The translations under genes were made by a program, and so were the position numbers. Shown one piece after another: positions 47,851 to 55,779 of a stretch of 64,000 nt of DNA. Where the stretch lies: NCBI RefSeq assembly GCF_017874545.1, contig NZ_JAGGLT010000012.1:1-64000 (forward strand), in the 5' to 3' direction. Under the pieces are notes generated by a model, which saw only the letters and a program-made list of their open reading frames with translations, searched no databases and had not been told where the DNA came from. The number at the start of each line of letters is the position of its first letter. Position 1 is the first letter of the stretch. Source of the DNA: Thermoanaerobacterium butyriciformans. Lineage in GTDB: Bacteria > Bacillota > Thermoanaerobacteria > Thermoanaerobacterales > Thermoanaerobacteraceae.

Positions 47851-48416
47851 TTTTAAATTTAATTTTTACATTATTAATATTTTATATAATATCAAAGGAA
47901 ATTTTAGAAAAAAGGCCACCTTATAAAGAGATGAAAAGGACTATAGGATTTAGGAGAGGAAAATTGATATACATAGATAAACAAGAGGAAGTAAAAAAAG
48001 ACGGAGTTATATACAGCAAGCTCTTAAAATCTCCCAAATATGGCATAAGCGGTAAGCCAGATTACATTTATGATGTAGGGAATGAATTAATACCATTGGA
48101 ATTGAAAAGCTCTAAAGCCAATGGACATTCTCCTCTGCTAAAGGATGTCATGCAATTGACTGCTTATTTTTTGATAATTGAAGAAGAATTCGGAAAAAAA
48201 GTAAGAAGAGGTCGAATCATCTATCAAAATACAATGTTTGAAGTGTACAATACAAAAGGGCTTAGGAGAGAATTGATTAAAGTTGTTAAAGAGATGAGGC
48301 TTTTAGAAGAAGAAAAGTTTTTTCCTGACGTAGAAGGCGATTTTCTAAAGTGCAGATTTTGCCCTTGCAGAGATACTGTGTGTAAAATTTACAAAGAAAG
48401 CAAAGCAAAAATCTGA
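47847..48416 (+). CDS. C-terminal half of a Cas4/DUF83-like nuclease with N-terminal membrane helix
   Basis: The 189-residue protein begins with a transmembrane helix (LNLIFTLLIFYIISKEI). Nuclease-core elements follow: GISGKPDYIYDV with the metal-binding aspartate, IPLELKSSKANGHSP with the E-X-K pair, and DVMQLTAYFLIIEEEFG. The cysteine cluster CRFCPCRDTVC is near the end. With the cysteine of the preceding protein this would complete a Cas4-type 4Fe-4S site. The frame is -1 relative to the first half, and both frames are open over 47796-47850, so a ribosomal frameshift fusion is also possible. Translation is coupled by ATGA. Confidence 0.78.
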   Translation: MILNLIFTLLIFYIISKEILEKRPPYKEMKRTIGFRRGKLIYIDKQEEVKKDGVIYSKLLKSPKYGISGKPDYIYDVGNELIPLELKSSKANGHSPLLKDVMQLTAYFLIIEEEFGKKVRRGRIIYQNTMFEVYNTKGLRRELIKVVKEMRLLEEEKFFPDVEGDFLKCRFCPCRDTVCKIYKESKAKI

Positions 48417-48482
48417 TAAGAATACAAAACATCTGATTGCAAAAAATACATAGGAAGATATTTTTGAAATGAGGATGATAAT

Positions 48483-49427
48483 ATGCTAAGGAAGATATGT
48501 GTTTTGTTTTTTATTTCAATGCTTGTGTTTTCGACTGCATCTTGCAGTTTCATAAAGACGAAAAAGCCTTTAAACGATGAAAAAAAGTCTGTTCAAAAGC
48601 CTAGCGTGAATGTAAAAACCAGCAATAATGATGTAAGTAAAGATGTAGAAGACAAATCAGCGGAAAGTGAAGCTGAAGATACAACGAAAGGCACAGTAAA
48701 TAATGATGTATACAGTCCTCAGATAAATACAGAAGGGCTTGATAATACCCTGTACGGCTGGGGTATGAGGGTATTGCCTGACCACAAGACACCTGAGATT
48801 ACATCAAAAGCCATGAACCTTATAAAAAAGTACGATGGAATATTTACAGGAGATACAACGAAAAAATACGTATACTTGACATTTGATGAAGGATATGAAA
48901 ATGGGTATACACCAAAAATTCTTGATATATTAAAGGCAAATAATGTAAAGGCAGCTTTTTTTGTAACTGGACCGTATATTAAGGAACATGGCGATCTTGT
49001 TAAGAGAATGATTGCTGAAGGACATATAGTAGGTAATCATACGGTGAATCATCCTAGTCTTCCGAAAATTTCAGATGAAAAAGTTAAAAGCGAAATAACT
49101 GGTCTTGCAGAGATGTTTAAGAGCCTTACAGGGAAAAATATGCATTATTTCAGGCCGCCCATGGGTGAGTACAGTGAAAGGACATTGTATATAACAAAAT
49201 CACTTGGTTATAAAACTGTATTTTGGAGTCTTGCTCTTGCTGACTGGCAACCTTTGCCGGGAGGCCCTGATGAAAGTTATAATACTGTTATGAATAGAAT
49301 TCATCCTGGGGCTGTTATACTGCTGCATGCTGTTTCGAAAGATGATACGATGGCTCTTGATAGGATATTAAAAGATATAAAAGTGCAGGGATATGTATTT
49401 AAGACTTTAGATGATATAAGCAAATAA
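48483..49427 (+). CDS. PdaA-like polysaccharide deacetylase, lipoprotein
   Basis: The 314-residue protein has a lipobox (TASC) after its signal peptide and a long charged linker. A NodB-type deacetylase domain follows, with KYVYLTFDEGYENGYTPKIL (the FDEG form seen in delta-lactam-forming PdaA enzymes), EGHIVGNHTVNHPSLPKI and HYFRPPMGEYSERTL. PdaA removes acetyl groups from muramic acid in spore cortex peptidoglycan, which would fit a spore-former. ATG lies after GAGGATG. The next gene starts 16 bases downstream, so they may be co-transcribed. Confidence 0.9.
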   Translation: MLRKICVLFFISMLVFSTASCSFIKTKKPLNDEKKSVQKPSVNVKTSNNDVSKDVEDKSAESEAEDTTKGTVNNDVYSPQINTEGLDNTLYGWGMRVLPDHKTPEITSKAMNLIKKYDGIFTGDTTKKYVYLTFDEGYENGYTPKILDILKANNVKAAFFVTGPYIKEHGDLVKRMIAEGHIVGNHTVNHPSLPKISDEKVKSEITGLAEMFKSLTGKNMHYFRPPMGEYSERTLYITKSLGYKTVFWSLALADWQPLPGGPDESYNTVMNRIHPGAVILLHAVSKDDTMALDRILKDIKVQGYVFKTLDDISK

Positions 49428-49442
49428 AGTGAGGGGATAATT

Positions 49443-50477
49443 TTGAATCATATTATAGAAAGGAAGAATTTCTACATGATGGCCATTGCGTTCGTTTTAA
49501 GCTTTGGCGCAATAGCCATCATAATGAAGTTTTCAGGGTATCAAGGATTAAAAGATGTTATGAATATAAATCCCATTTATATTGGCATCATGCTGCTTTT
49601 TATTTTTTTAAGCTTGATGGTGGATACTTATAGGATTAGAGATTTGCTTTTAGCCTTAGGAGAAGATTTAAGCGTTGGTTATCTATTTAAGTTTAATTTA
49701 GCTACTTTTTTCTTCAGCTACATAACTCCATTTGGTTCAGGTGCACTGCCGATTACCATATATCTTTTGAATAAGAAAAAAATCCCACCAAATAAAAGTC
49801 TTATGATTTTTACAGCCAAGATCTTGTTTTCAGGTATTTTTTTCGGCACGATTCCACCGATACTGCTGATTTTCTTTAGAAAGCAGTTGGAGCTTACGCA
49901 TGCTTTGTCTATATTTGCCATATTGGTTTCATTTATACTTTTGCTTTTATTGATAGGTCTTGTCTATATAATATTGAGGCCGGCTTTTTTAATCTCTGTA
50001 GTGAATTTGATTGCTGGCATAAAGTTTTTCTCAGGTGAAAGGTATAAAAAGTTTTTTGAAAATACAAAAACTGAAATTATTGAATACAATCGCAGATTTA
50101 ATGAACTTTTCATGGTAAGTTCGGGAGGAAAGCTTCTAATATCGCAGCTTTTATACGCTATGCTTTTCTGGACTTTGTTTTACAGCATTGCACCAATTTT
50201 GATGATAGCGATGAACATAAAATTCAACATTTTAGCTGTCATATCAAGGCAAATTATATTTTACGATATTCTTGCTTACAATGTGATACCAAGTGGAGCA
50301 GGATTTGTTGAAGTTGGCTTTGCCAGCATATTTTCAAATATTGTACCGCACCATTTGTTAGGTGTTTTCATAGGCATATGGAGGTTTTTCACATACTACG
50401 TATACTTGATTGCGTCAGGAATAGGATTTTTCTTGATGATGAGAAAAGATAAAGACAAGCCGTTAGGCGCTGAATGA
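49443..50477 (+). CDS. lysylphosphatidylglycerol synthase TM-region / flippase-like membrane protein
   Basis: The 344-residue polytopic protein of the UPF0104 (YbhN/AglD2/MprF-N) family has about eight helices and the conserved FFFSYITPFGSGALPITIYLL and DILAYNVIPSGAGFVEVGFAS blocks. MprF homologues flip lipids across the membrane. No synthase domain is present. The start is a TTG about eight bases after GTGAGGGG. Substrate is unknown. Confidence 0.85.
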   Translation: MNHIIERKNFYMMAIAFVLSFGAIAIIMKFSGYQGLKDVMNINPIYIGIMLLFIFLSLMVDTYRIRDLLLALGEDLSVGYLFKFNLATFFFSYITPFGSGALPITIYLLNKKKIPPNKSLMIFTAKILFSGIFFGTIPPILLIFFRKQLELTHALSIFAILVSFILLLLLIGLVYIILRPAFLISVVNLIAGIKFFSGERYKKFFENTKTEIIEYNRRFNELFMVSSGGKLLISQLLYAMLFWTLFYSIAPILMIAMNIKFNILAVISRQIIFYDILAYNVIPSGAGFVEVGFASIFSNIVPHHLLGVFIGIWRFFTYYVYLIASGIGFFLMMRKDKDKPLGAE

Positions 50478-50515
50478 TTATTTTAAGTCATTGCGCCTTA
50501 AAAAATCTTTTTGTT
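50463..50515 (+). terminator. terminator after the flippase-like gene
   Basis: ttaggcgctgaatga pairs imperfectly with tcattgcgccttaa, then aaaaaatcttttt. The left arm lies within the last codons of the gene. Confidence 0.45.
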
Positions 50516-50542
50516 GACTTTATTCGAAAAAACGAATATAAT
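50514..50542 (+). promoter_or_regulatory. promoter of the ArsR-type gene
   Basis: TTGACT, 17 bases, perfect TATAAT. An ATTCG-N6-CGAAT operator sits in the spacer between the two boxes, ideal for repression. Confidence 0.85.
50522..50537. promoter_or_regulatory. ArsR-type operator copy 1 (ATTCG-N6-CGAAT)
   Basis: attcg aaaaaa cgaat, a perfect 5+5 inverted repeat between -35 and -10 of the repressor's own promoter. Confidence 0.8.
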
Positions 50543-50562
50543 TAGTTGGGAAGGGTGATAAG

Positions 50563-50847
50563 ATGGTAACAATTGATTTGTACGACAAGACGGCTGAGTA
50601 CTTTAAAGCATTGTCACATCCGACAAGAATTAAGATAATAGAGCTTTTAAGCAGAAATGAGATGTGCGTCTGTGAAATGATGGCTGTTTTGAATCTTGAC
50701 CAATCTCATATCTCAAGGCATTTAATGGTGTTAAGGGCAAATGGGATAGTAAAAGATTCAAGGGAAGGAACAAAGATTTATTATACTCTTAAAAACAAGG
50801 ACATCGTTAAAATTATAGATGAAGTTAAGAAAATAGTTGGGGAGTAA
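50563..50847 (+). CDS. ArsR/SmtB-family repressor
   Basis: The 94-residue winged-helix protein contains LSHPTRIKIIELLSRNEMCV and NLDQSHISRHLMVLRANGIV. The CVCEM motif at about 38-42 is the usual thiol site for As(III), Sb(III) or other soft metals in ArsR. ATG follows GGGAAGGGTG. Three identical operators, one in its own promoter and two ahead of the ferredoxin gene, indicate autoregulation and control of the next two genes. The inducing ligand is unknown; arsenic genes elsewhere in the window have a different ArsR. Confidence 0.92.
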   Translation: MVTIDLYDKTAEYFKALSHPTRIKIIELLSRNEMCVCEMMAVLNLDQSHISRHLMVLRANGIVKDSREGTKIYYTLKNKDIVKIIDEVKKIVGE

Positions 50848-50866
50848 GCATTTGCTTATCTTATAT

Positions 50867-50882
50867 ATTCGAATAACCGAAT
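50867..50882. promoter_or_regulatory. ArsR-type operator copy 2
   Basis: attcg aataac cgaat, in the gap between the repressor gene and the ferredoxin gene. Confidence 0.75.
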
Positions 50883-50943
50883 AAAGAAATATATTCCCTA
50901 ATATATTTTTATAGTTAGATTAGTTATTTATTTTGTCTATTTA

Positions 50944-50959
50944 ATTCGAAAAACCGAAT
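50944..50959. promoter_or_regulatory. ArsR-type operator copy 3
   Basis: attcg aaaaac cgaat, 77 bases after copy 2 and 41 bases before the ferredoxin start. A -35-like TTGTCT lies at 50933-50938, but no good -10 is evident. Confidence 0.75.
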
Positions 50960-50999
50960 AAAAGAATAAAAATTAGCGACGTGAAAGGAGGTGAAATAG

Positions 51000-51206
51000 A
51001 TGGCAAAAAATTGGTATCCAATTATTGACCACGATAAATGCATACAGTGCTATCAGTGTGTTAATTTCTGCAAACACGATGTTTACACAATAGGTGATGA
51101 TGGTTTTCCGCTTGTAATAAATCCTGACAACTGTGTAGAGTTTTGCAGAGGTTGCCAGAAGATATGCGATAACGACGCTATATCTTATTTTGGCGACAAT
51201 AAATAA
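51000..51206 (+). CDS. 4Fe-4S dicluster ferredoxin
   Basis: The 68-residue protein has two cysteine motifs, CIQCYQCVNFC (about 14-24) and CVEFCRGCQKIC (about 43-54). Each can bind a 4Fe-4S cluster with one cysteine exchanged, although the spacing of the second is not the classical C-X2-C-X2-C. ATG overlaps a perfect AAGGAGGTGA by five bases' distance. It is followed 65 bases later by the HdrA-like gene, with which it probably forms a small electron-transfer unit under ArsR-type control. Confidence 0.9.
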   Translation: MAKNWYPIIDHDKCIQCYQCVNFCKHDVYTIGDDGFPLVINPDNCVEFCRGCQKICDNDAISYFGDNK

Positions 51207-51271
51207 GCTTAATTTACAATTTCGCTTAAAGATTTTAAAAAATTATAAATTTAATTGGAGGGAATAATAAA

Positions 51272-51643
51272 ATGAGCAAAAAAGGATTGCTTTTATGCGT
51301 ATGCCAAGGCACATGTCCTTCATTTCAGGATATGGACACATTCGAAGTTTTAAACACATTAAGAAGGGAAAATATATTTGAATGGGTAGGATTGCACCCA
51401 CAGCTTTGCGCGGAGGATGGGGATAGGTATTTGCGTGAACTTTTAAAAGGTGCAGATATAGATGAGTTATACGTCGCTGCATGCGATCCAGTAATGCAGA
51501 GAAAAATGTATAGGGATGCTTTTGACGCAGTAGGATTCGACAGAGAAAAGCATATTGGCATAGAAATAAGAAATATGAACACAGAGCAAGTAATAAATGA
51601 AATCAAGAAAGCTGTTAATGAAAAAGGACAATCAGAAAAATAA
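51272..51643 (+). CDS. stand-alone HdrA N-terminal-like domain protein
   Basis: The 123-residue protein resembles the N-terminal domain of heterodisulfide reductase subunit A. It has LLLCVCQGTCPSF with three cysteines at the start, a further cysteine in HPQLCAEDG, and DELYVAACDPVMQRKMYRDA matching the VVAACSPRMHE block of HdrA. The FAD-binding portion of HdrA is missing, so it is either a truncated remnant or a dedicated small cluster-carrying partner of the adjacent ferredoxin. GGAGGG precedes the ATG. Confidence 0.75.
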   Translation: MSKKGLLLCVCQGTCPSFQDMDTFEVLNTLRRENIFEWVGLHPQLCAEDGDRYLRELLKGADIDELYVAACDPVMQRKMYRDAFDAVGFDREKHIGIEIRNMNTEQVINEIKKAVNEKGQSEK

Positions 51644-51684
51644 TTTTTATATACTTATTATTTTAACAAGGAGTTTTAAAAAAG

Positions 51685-51709
51685 TCTCCCATCCTCTATA
51701 GATGGGGGA
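51685..51709 (+). terminator. hairpin after the HdrA-like gene
   Basis: tctcccatc pairs with gatggggga, six-base loop, followed by ttattactatt. It probably terminates the ferredoxin operon. Its shape also resembles the end hairpins of IS200/IS605-type elements, but no transposase or partner end is visible. The rest of 51710-51924 holds no gene. Confidence 0.5.
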
Positions 51710-51924
51710 TTATTACTATTGTTTGTCGTATAAATATATGTCATAATAGTATCAAGAGAAAAAAGCGTTATTTTTGTTTTGTTTATTAAATAAATTTATT
51801 ATGAGGAATGCTTTTAAGACATAGACTTGATACAAAAAAAGTGGAATTATTAGTTAACGATTTATGTGGGCCTAATTTTCTTCAACATTTTTGATGTCAA
51901 ACTGGGAGAGGGATGTGATGCAAA

Positions 51925-53010
51925 TTGATAGTTGGTGTTTTTTTGCTGTTAGGAATCGCTTCTGGTTTTATTCTGTTCAAAAATGTAAGACTGTCCCTGG
52001 AAAATCAACCTTTACAGAGGCAGTACAAAGTATCTGTCATAATTCCTGCAAGAAATGAAGAGAAAAATCTCCCATATATACTTGAGTCTCTAAAAAAGCA
52101 GACGTATATGCCTTATGAAGTAATCGTAGTTGATGATTTTTCCTCAGATAGGACTTTTGAGATTGCAAAAAGTTATGGCATTAAAGTTATAAGAAATACA
52201 GAAATGCCAGATGGTTGGACGGGGAAGACTTGGGCTTTGTGGAATGGATACAAAAATTCTACAGGTGATGTACTTGCATTTATTGATGCTGATGTTAGAC
52301 TATCTCCCCGTGCTTTAGAGGCATTGGTGAAAGCGAGAGAGAAGGCAAATGGAGCTATATCGGTTGTACCATATCATCGCCCTGAAAAATTTTATGAAAA
52401 GCTTTCATTGATACCATGTATTTTGGGGATTTTTGCATTCACATCGCCCTTTGAAAAATATAATCCGCAAAAAGGAATGTATGGCTCTTGCATTGTCGTG
52501 TCCCGCGAAGATTATGAAAAGGTAAATGGACATTACAGCATAAAAAGAGAAGTGCTGGATGACTTAAGTTTAGGACGAAAATTTACTATGAATGGTGTAA
52601 ATGTTCAAAATTATATTGGATATGACTTTGTATCATTTAGGATGTATCCTTATGGCATCAAAAGCGAAATACAAGGTTTTGGAAAGAGTGCAATCTTAAG
52701 CACATCGAGGCTTTATAGCATTACGATTGTCCTTATTGCAGTTTGGTTTATTGGTTTATTGTCGGTAGAGCTTATTACACCGTTTCTTATTATATATAAT
52801 AGTCCTTTGTCTACTTTATTTATGATCTTTTACATTATCTACACATTGCAGATTATCTATATTAATAAGTGGACAGGATATTATGGAGTAATTGTTTCAT
52901 TATTTCACGTTCTTTCATCGTTGTTGTTTATTTATATTATGCTTTACTCACTGTATCAAGTTTTCTTTTTAGGATACGTTACATGGAAAGGGAGAAAAAT
53001 TAAAGTCTAA
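51925..53010 (+). CDS. family 2 glycosyltransferase (CrtQ-like), membrane
   Basis: The 361-residue protein has an N-terminal helix. A GT-A domain follows (VSVIIPARNEEKNLPYILES, VIVVDDFSSDRTFEIA, LAFIDADVRLSPRALEALV with the D-X-D motif, REVLDDLSLGRKF). Three C-terminal membrane helices end the protein. The layout matches carotenoid or lipid glycosyltransferases of the diaponeurosporenoate type. Start is a TTG behind GGGATGTGATG; an ATG at 51917 is out of frame. The next gene, a PlsY paralogue, starts 14 bases later, suggesting a glycolipid-making pair. Confidence 0.85.
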   Translation: MIVGVFLLLGIASGFILFKNVRLSLENQPLQRQYKVSVIIPARNEEKNLPYILESLKKQTYMPYEVIVVDDFSSDRTFEIAKSYGIKVIRNTEMPDGWTGKTWALWNGYKNSTGDVLAFIDADVRLSPRALEALVKAREKANGAISVVPYHRPEKFYEKLSLIPCILGIFAFTSPFEKYNPQKGMYGSCIVVSREDYEKVNGHYSIKREVLDDLSLGRKFTMNGVNVQNYIGYDFVSFRMYPYGIKSEIQGFGKSAILSTSRLYSITIVLIAVWFIGLLSVELITPFLIIYNSPLSTLFMIFYIIYTLQIIYINKWTGYYGVIVSLFHVLSSLLFIYIMLYSLYQVFFLGYVTWKGRKIKV

Positions 53011-53023
53011 GGGGGAAAATGAA

Positions 53024-53659
53024 TTGATAGCTTTTTATGCTTTTACTGAATTTATATGTGGTTCTATGATGTTTTCATATTGGTTAGGTCTTCTTGCTGA
53101 AAAAGATTTGCATATGTATGGGGATGGAAATCCGGGGGCATTTAACCTGTGGCACGCTGCAGGATACAAACTGGGGATTTTAGGAGTAGCCCTTGACTTT
53201 TTAAAAGGATATTTTCCACTTTCGGTATTGGTATCAAAAGGCTATATTAGCGATGTTGAGATAGCTCCTGTTGCTGTTGCAGCTATATTAGGACACGTTT
53301 TTTCACCATTTTTAAAATGGCGTGGTGGCAAAGGAATAGCAGTAACATTTGGCGTATGGAGTGCGGTGACAAGATTTAATGTGTCTATTGCATACGCTGT
53401 TATACTGGCAATACTGTATGCAATAGCAATAATTTTAAACAAAGGTAAATCCACTTCATCAGAAGTTGATGGATTTATGGTTGTTATAGGAATGCTGACA
53501 TTGGTATTATATTTGTATTATAAATCATTTCCTATGTACATTTACGATATATGGTTTGCTAATCTTATGATTATTACATACACAAATAGAGAAAAACTTT
53601 ATAAACTTTATAAAGATGTTTATGAGAAACATCATGAAAATAATGCTGTTATGAGATAA
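53024..53659 (+). CDS. PlsY-family acyltransferase paralogue
   Basis: The 211-residue membrane protein has five to six helices and the PlsY motifs: MYGDGNPGAFNLWHAAGY (GNPGxxN), ALDFLKGYFPL and FLKWRGGKGIAVTFG. PlsY transfers acyl groups from acyl phosphate to glycerol-3-phosphate. Pairing with a glycosyltransferase gene rather than with phospholipid genes points to a specialised lipid acylation. The start is a TTG about eight bases after GGGGGA. Confidence 0.85.
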   Translation: MIAFYAFTEFICGSMMFSYWLGLLAEKDLHMYGDGNPGAFNLWHAAGYKLGILGVALDFLKGYFPLSVLVSKGYISDVEIAPVAVAAILGHVFSPFLKWRGGKGIAVTFGVWSAVTRFNVSIAYAVILAILYAIAIILNKGKSTSSEVDGFMVVIGMLTLVLYLYYKSFPMYIYDIWFANLMIITYTNREKLYKLYKDVYEKHHENNAVMR

Positions 53660-53685
53660 GCCAGCAAGCTTTAGCTTGCTGGCTT
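53658..53685. terminator. perfect hairpin between PlsY paralogue and arsC
   Basis: aagccagcaagc pairs perfectly with gcttgctggctt around a four-base loop. No T-run follows on either strand, so it is either a weak terminator or an RNA end stabiliser between converging genes. Confidence 0.55.
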
Positions 53686-53710
53686 AAATAAAAGGTATTG
53701 TGGATATGCG

Positions 53711-54121
53711 TTAATTTAAGTTTATTTCATTATTTTTAATTCTTTTGATGAGTTCTTTAACTTTTGATTCGATTATATCTCTTGTCTTTCTAAACTCATC
53801 TATTGGTTTCCCATCGGGATCATCTAAGCCCCAGTCTTCTTTTAACTTGCAAGGTATATACGGGCATTCTACATTGCATCCCATAGTAATCAATATGTCA
53901 ACTTTTGGTGGTATCTCATCTAAAAGTTTTGGGTTGTGACTGCTTATGTCGATGCCTACTTCTTTCATGACTTCAACCGCATTTGGATTTACCCTTTCAG
54001 CAAGTTTTGTGCCAGCGCTATAGGCTTCTAATATATCTGACCCTAAATGCTTTGCAAAACCTTCTGCCATTTGACTTCTGCATGAATTTGCTACACAGAT
54101 GAAAGCTACTTTTACTTTCAT
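53711..54121 (-). CDS. arsC: arsenate reductase, thioredoxin-coupled type
   Basis: The 136-residue low-molecular-weight-phosphatase-fold reductase has the P-loop FICVANSCRSQMAEG (C9, C14, R15). The pair of resolving cysteines is in MGCNVECPYIPCK near residues 80-92, and the DDPDGKP acid-base loop follows. It reduces arsenate to arsenite for export by the next-upstream gene product. It is the third gene of the operon on the minus strand, ending near 53711. Confidence 0.96.
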   Translation of the reverse strand: MKVKVAFICVANSCRSQMAEGFAKHLGSDILEAYSAGTKLAERVNPNAVEVMKEVGIDISSHNPKLLDEIPPKVDILITMGCNVECPYIPCKLKEDWGLDDPDGKPIDEFRKTRDIIESKVKELIKRIKNNEINLN

Positions 54122-54136
54122 AAAAATTCTCCTCTC

Positions 54137-55213
54137 TTATCTTTCTGTATTTGATTTTTTATTTGTATTCCAGTTGAGCCTTTTCCTAAAATACAATGCT
54201 ACGTTTACTAACATAAGCATCACAGGAACTTCTATTAATGGGCCAATTACACTTGCAAAAGCTTCATTTGAACTAAGACCAAAAACTGCGACTGCAACTG
54301 CTATTGCCAATTCAAAGTCATTGCTGGCTGCATTTAGACCAACAGTTGTACTTTCTGAATATCCGTATTTTAATTTGTACGACGTGAAAAATCCCAGCAA
54401 GAACATTATAATGAAATATAGCGTCAGTGGAATGGCAACCATTAAAACTTGCAAAGGCAATGTTACAATATATTTTCCTTTAAGTGAAAACATTACGATA
54501 ATTGTAAACAAAAGTGCTACAAGAGTAATCGGACTGATTTTTGGCATAAAAGTTTTTTCATACCATGTTATTCCCTTAGTCTTAATAAGCAATAATCTTG
54601 AAAGCACTCCTCCAACAAAGGGTATGCCCAAATATATAAGAACTGATGTAGCTATTTCTTTTATAGAAATATTTAAATTAATTGCTTTGGTACTAATACC
54701 GAAAATCGGAGGAAGTATTTTTATAAAAATATAAGCAAAAATGGAATAAGTGACTACTTGCCAAATAGCGTTGAAAGCTACCAAAAGAGCAACAAAATCT
54801 CTATCACCATCTGCTAAGTCATTCCAGACTAATACCATTGCAATGCATCTTGCAAGTCCTACCAGTATTACACCTATCATTAGGTGTGGATAATTGTGAA
54901 GAAATATAATGGCGAGCAAAAACATTACCAAAGGCCCTATAAACCAGTTGTATAAGATTGCAATTTTAAAAGGTTTTTTTGAAGCTTTGCTTTTTCCTAT
55001 TTCCTCGTATTTAACTTTTGCCAACGGTGGATACATCATTAAAATGAGTCCAATCGCAATTGGTATTGATGTTGTTCCAATGCTTAATTTATTGAGCACA
55101 TTCGAAAAATTAGGAAAAATATACCCTATCAAAATACCAACAATCATTGCCAATAAAATCCATACGGTTAAAAACCTGTCCAAAAAAGATAGACTTTTTT
55201 TGCTTTCTCTCAA
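54137..55213 (-). CDS. acr3: arsenite efflux transporter, ACR3 family
   Basis: The 358-residue protein has about ten helices. It contains the conserved cysteine helix LVGLARCIAMVLVWNDLADG and GLNAASNDFELAIAVAVAVFG, typical of ACR3 (BASS superfamily). The TTG at 55213 shares four bases with the arsR stop and has AAAGGAAA upstream, so the two are translationally coupled; the longer reading from 55246 lies inside arsR. It exports arsenite by proton exchange. Confidence 0.95.
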   Translation of the reverse strand: MRESKKSLSFLDRFLTVWILLAMIVGILIGYIFPNFSNVLNKLSIGTTSIPIAIGLILMMYPPLAKVKYEEIGKSKASKKPFKIAILYNWFIGPLVMFLLAIIFLHNYPHLMIGVILVGLARCIAMVLVWNDLADGDRDFVALLVAFNAIWQVVTYSIFAYIFIKILPPIFGISTKAINLNISIKEIATSVLIYLGIPFVGGVLSRLLLIKTKGITWYEKTFMPKISPITLVALLFTIIVMFSLKGKYIVTLPLQVLMVAIPLTLYFIIMFLLGFFTSYKLKYGYSESTTVGLNAASNDFELAIAVAVAVFGLSSNEAFASVIGPLIEVPVMLMLVNVALYFRKRLNWNTNKKSNTER

Positions 55214-55575
55214 TGTTGATTTCCTTTCTTTATAAATTGTTCGCAAGATATATTGCTTTCCTTATGTTTTTTGTAATTTTCATTGTCTTCTACAAATTTT
55301 GGATGATTTCTTAATGTACTAATAAGGTAATCATACAATAATTTATTTTCTTTTATAAAATTATCATCAATTTTGTAATAAGCCCACTGGGCTTTTTTTT
55401 CATATGTTATGATTCCTTCGCTTTTTAGCTTATTTAGATGGCGAGAAACATTTGATTGAGTCATGTTTAAAATGGCTTCTATATCACATACACATAATGT
55501 GTCCTTTGATAAAAGGTTAAATATTCTCAATCTATTTTCGTCACATAATGCCTTAAAGACGCCAACAATATTCAA
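55210..55575 (-). CDS. arsR: ArsR-family repressor of the arsenic operon
   Basis: The 121-residue winged-helix regulator has FKALCDENRLRIFNLLSKDT, the thiol motif CVCDI (about 30-34) and MTQSNVSRHLNKLKSEGIIT. A TTG start follows AAGGAGGGTAG. It is the first gene of arsR-acr3-arsC and has a strong promoter. It differs clearly from the other ArsR-type protein at 50563, in length and in the C-terminal tail (ENYKKHKESNISCEQFIKKG) with an extra cysteine. Confidence 0.94.
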   Translation of the reverse strand: MNIVGVFKALCDENRLRIFNLLSKDTLCVCDIEAILNMTQSNVSRHLNKLKSEGIITYEKKAQWAYYKIDDNFIKENKLLYDYLISTLRNHPKFVEDNENYKKHKESNISCEQFIKKGNQH

Positions 55576-55613
55576 TAGCTACCCTCCTTATGATTATATT
55601 TGATTATACTCAT

Positions 55614-55642
55614 ATTATAGCTTAACAAATTAAAACTGTCAA
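55614..55642 (-). promoter_or_regulatory. sigma-A promoter of the arsenic operon
   Basis: On the minus strand: perfect TTGACA, 17 bases, perfect TATAAT, about 39 bases before the arsR start codon. Confidence 0.9.
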
Positions 55643-55736
55643 ATTGATATTGATATTAAATACCATGCAAAAGCATAAAATTGATAATATATATCAACTT
55701 ATTAATTCCGTATATGCTAAAATAAATGATGATGTG

Positions 55737-55754
55737 TTGGCATACAATTTGCAT
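55737..55754 (+). promoter_or_regulatory. sigma-54 (-24/-12) promoter of the glp operon
   Basis: TTGGCATACAATTTGCAT: GG at 55739-55740 and GC at 55751-55752 with the required 10 bases between. The start would fall near 55764, just before the AGGAGG of glpP. It is almost identical to the element before dhaK. A TTGATA/TATCAA inverted repeat at 55681-55697 might be an activator site. Confidence 0.8.
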
Positions 55755-55779
55755 TTATAAAATGATAGGAGGAATTGAA

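Noticed and set aside
47581-48416. CRISPR-linked Cas4 with an array nearby
   Set aside because: No repeat-spacer array and no other cas genes were seen in the window; the Cas4-like features belong to a wider nuclease family.
51660-51730. End of an IS200/IS605-type element
   Set aside because: Only a hairpin resembles such ends; no transposase, second end or target-site pattern is visible.
54099-54734. Forward open frame of 211 codons opposite acr3
   Set aside because: It is the mirror of a well-conserved ACR3 gene; the predicted protein shows no family features.
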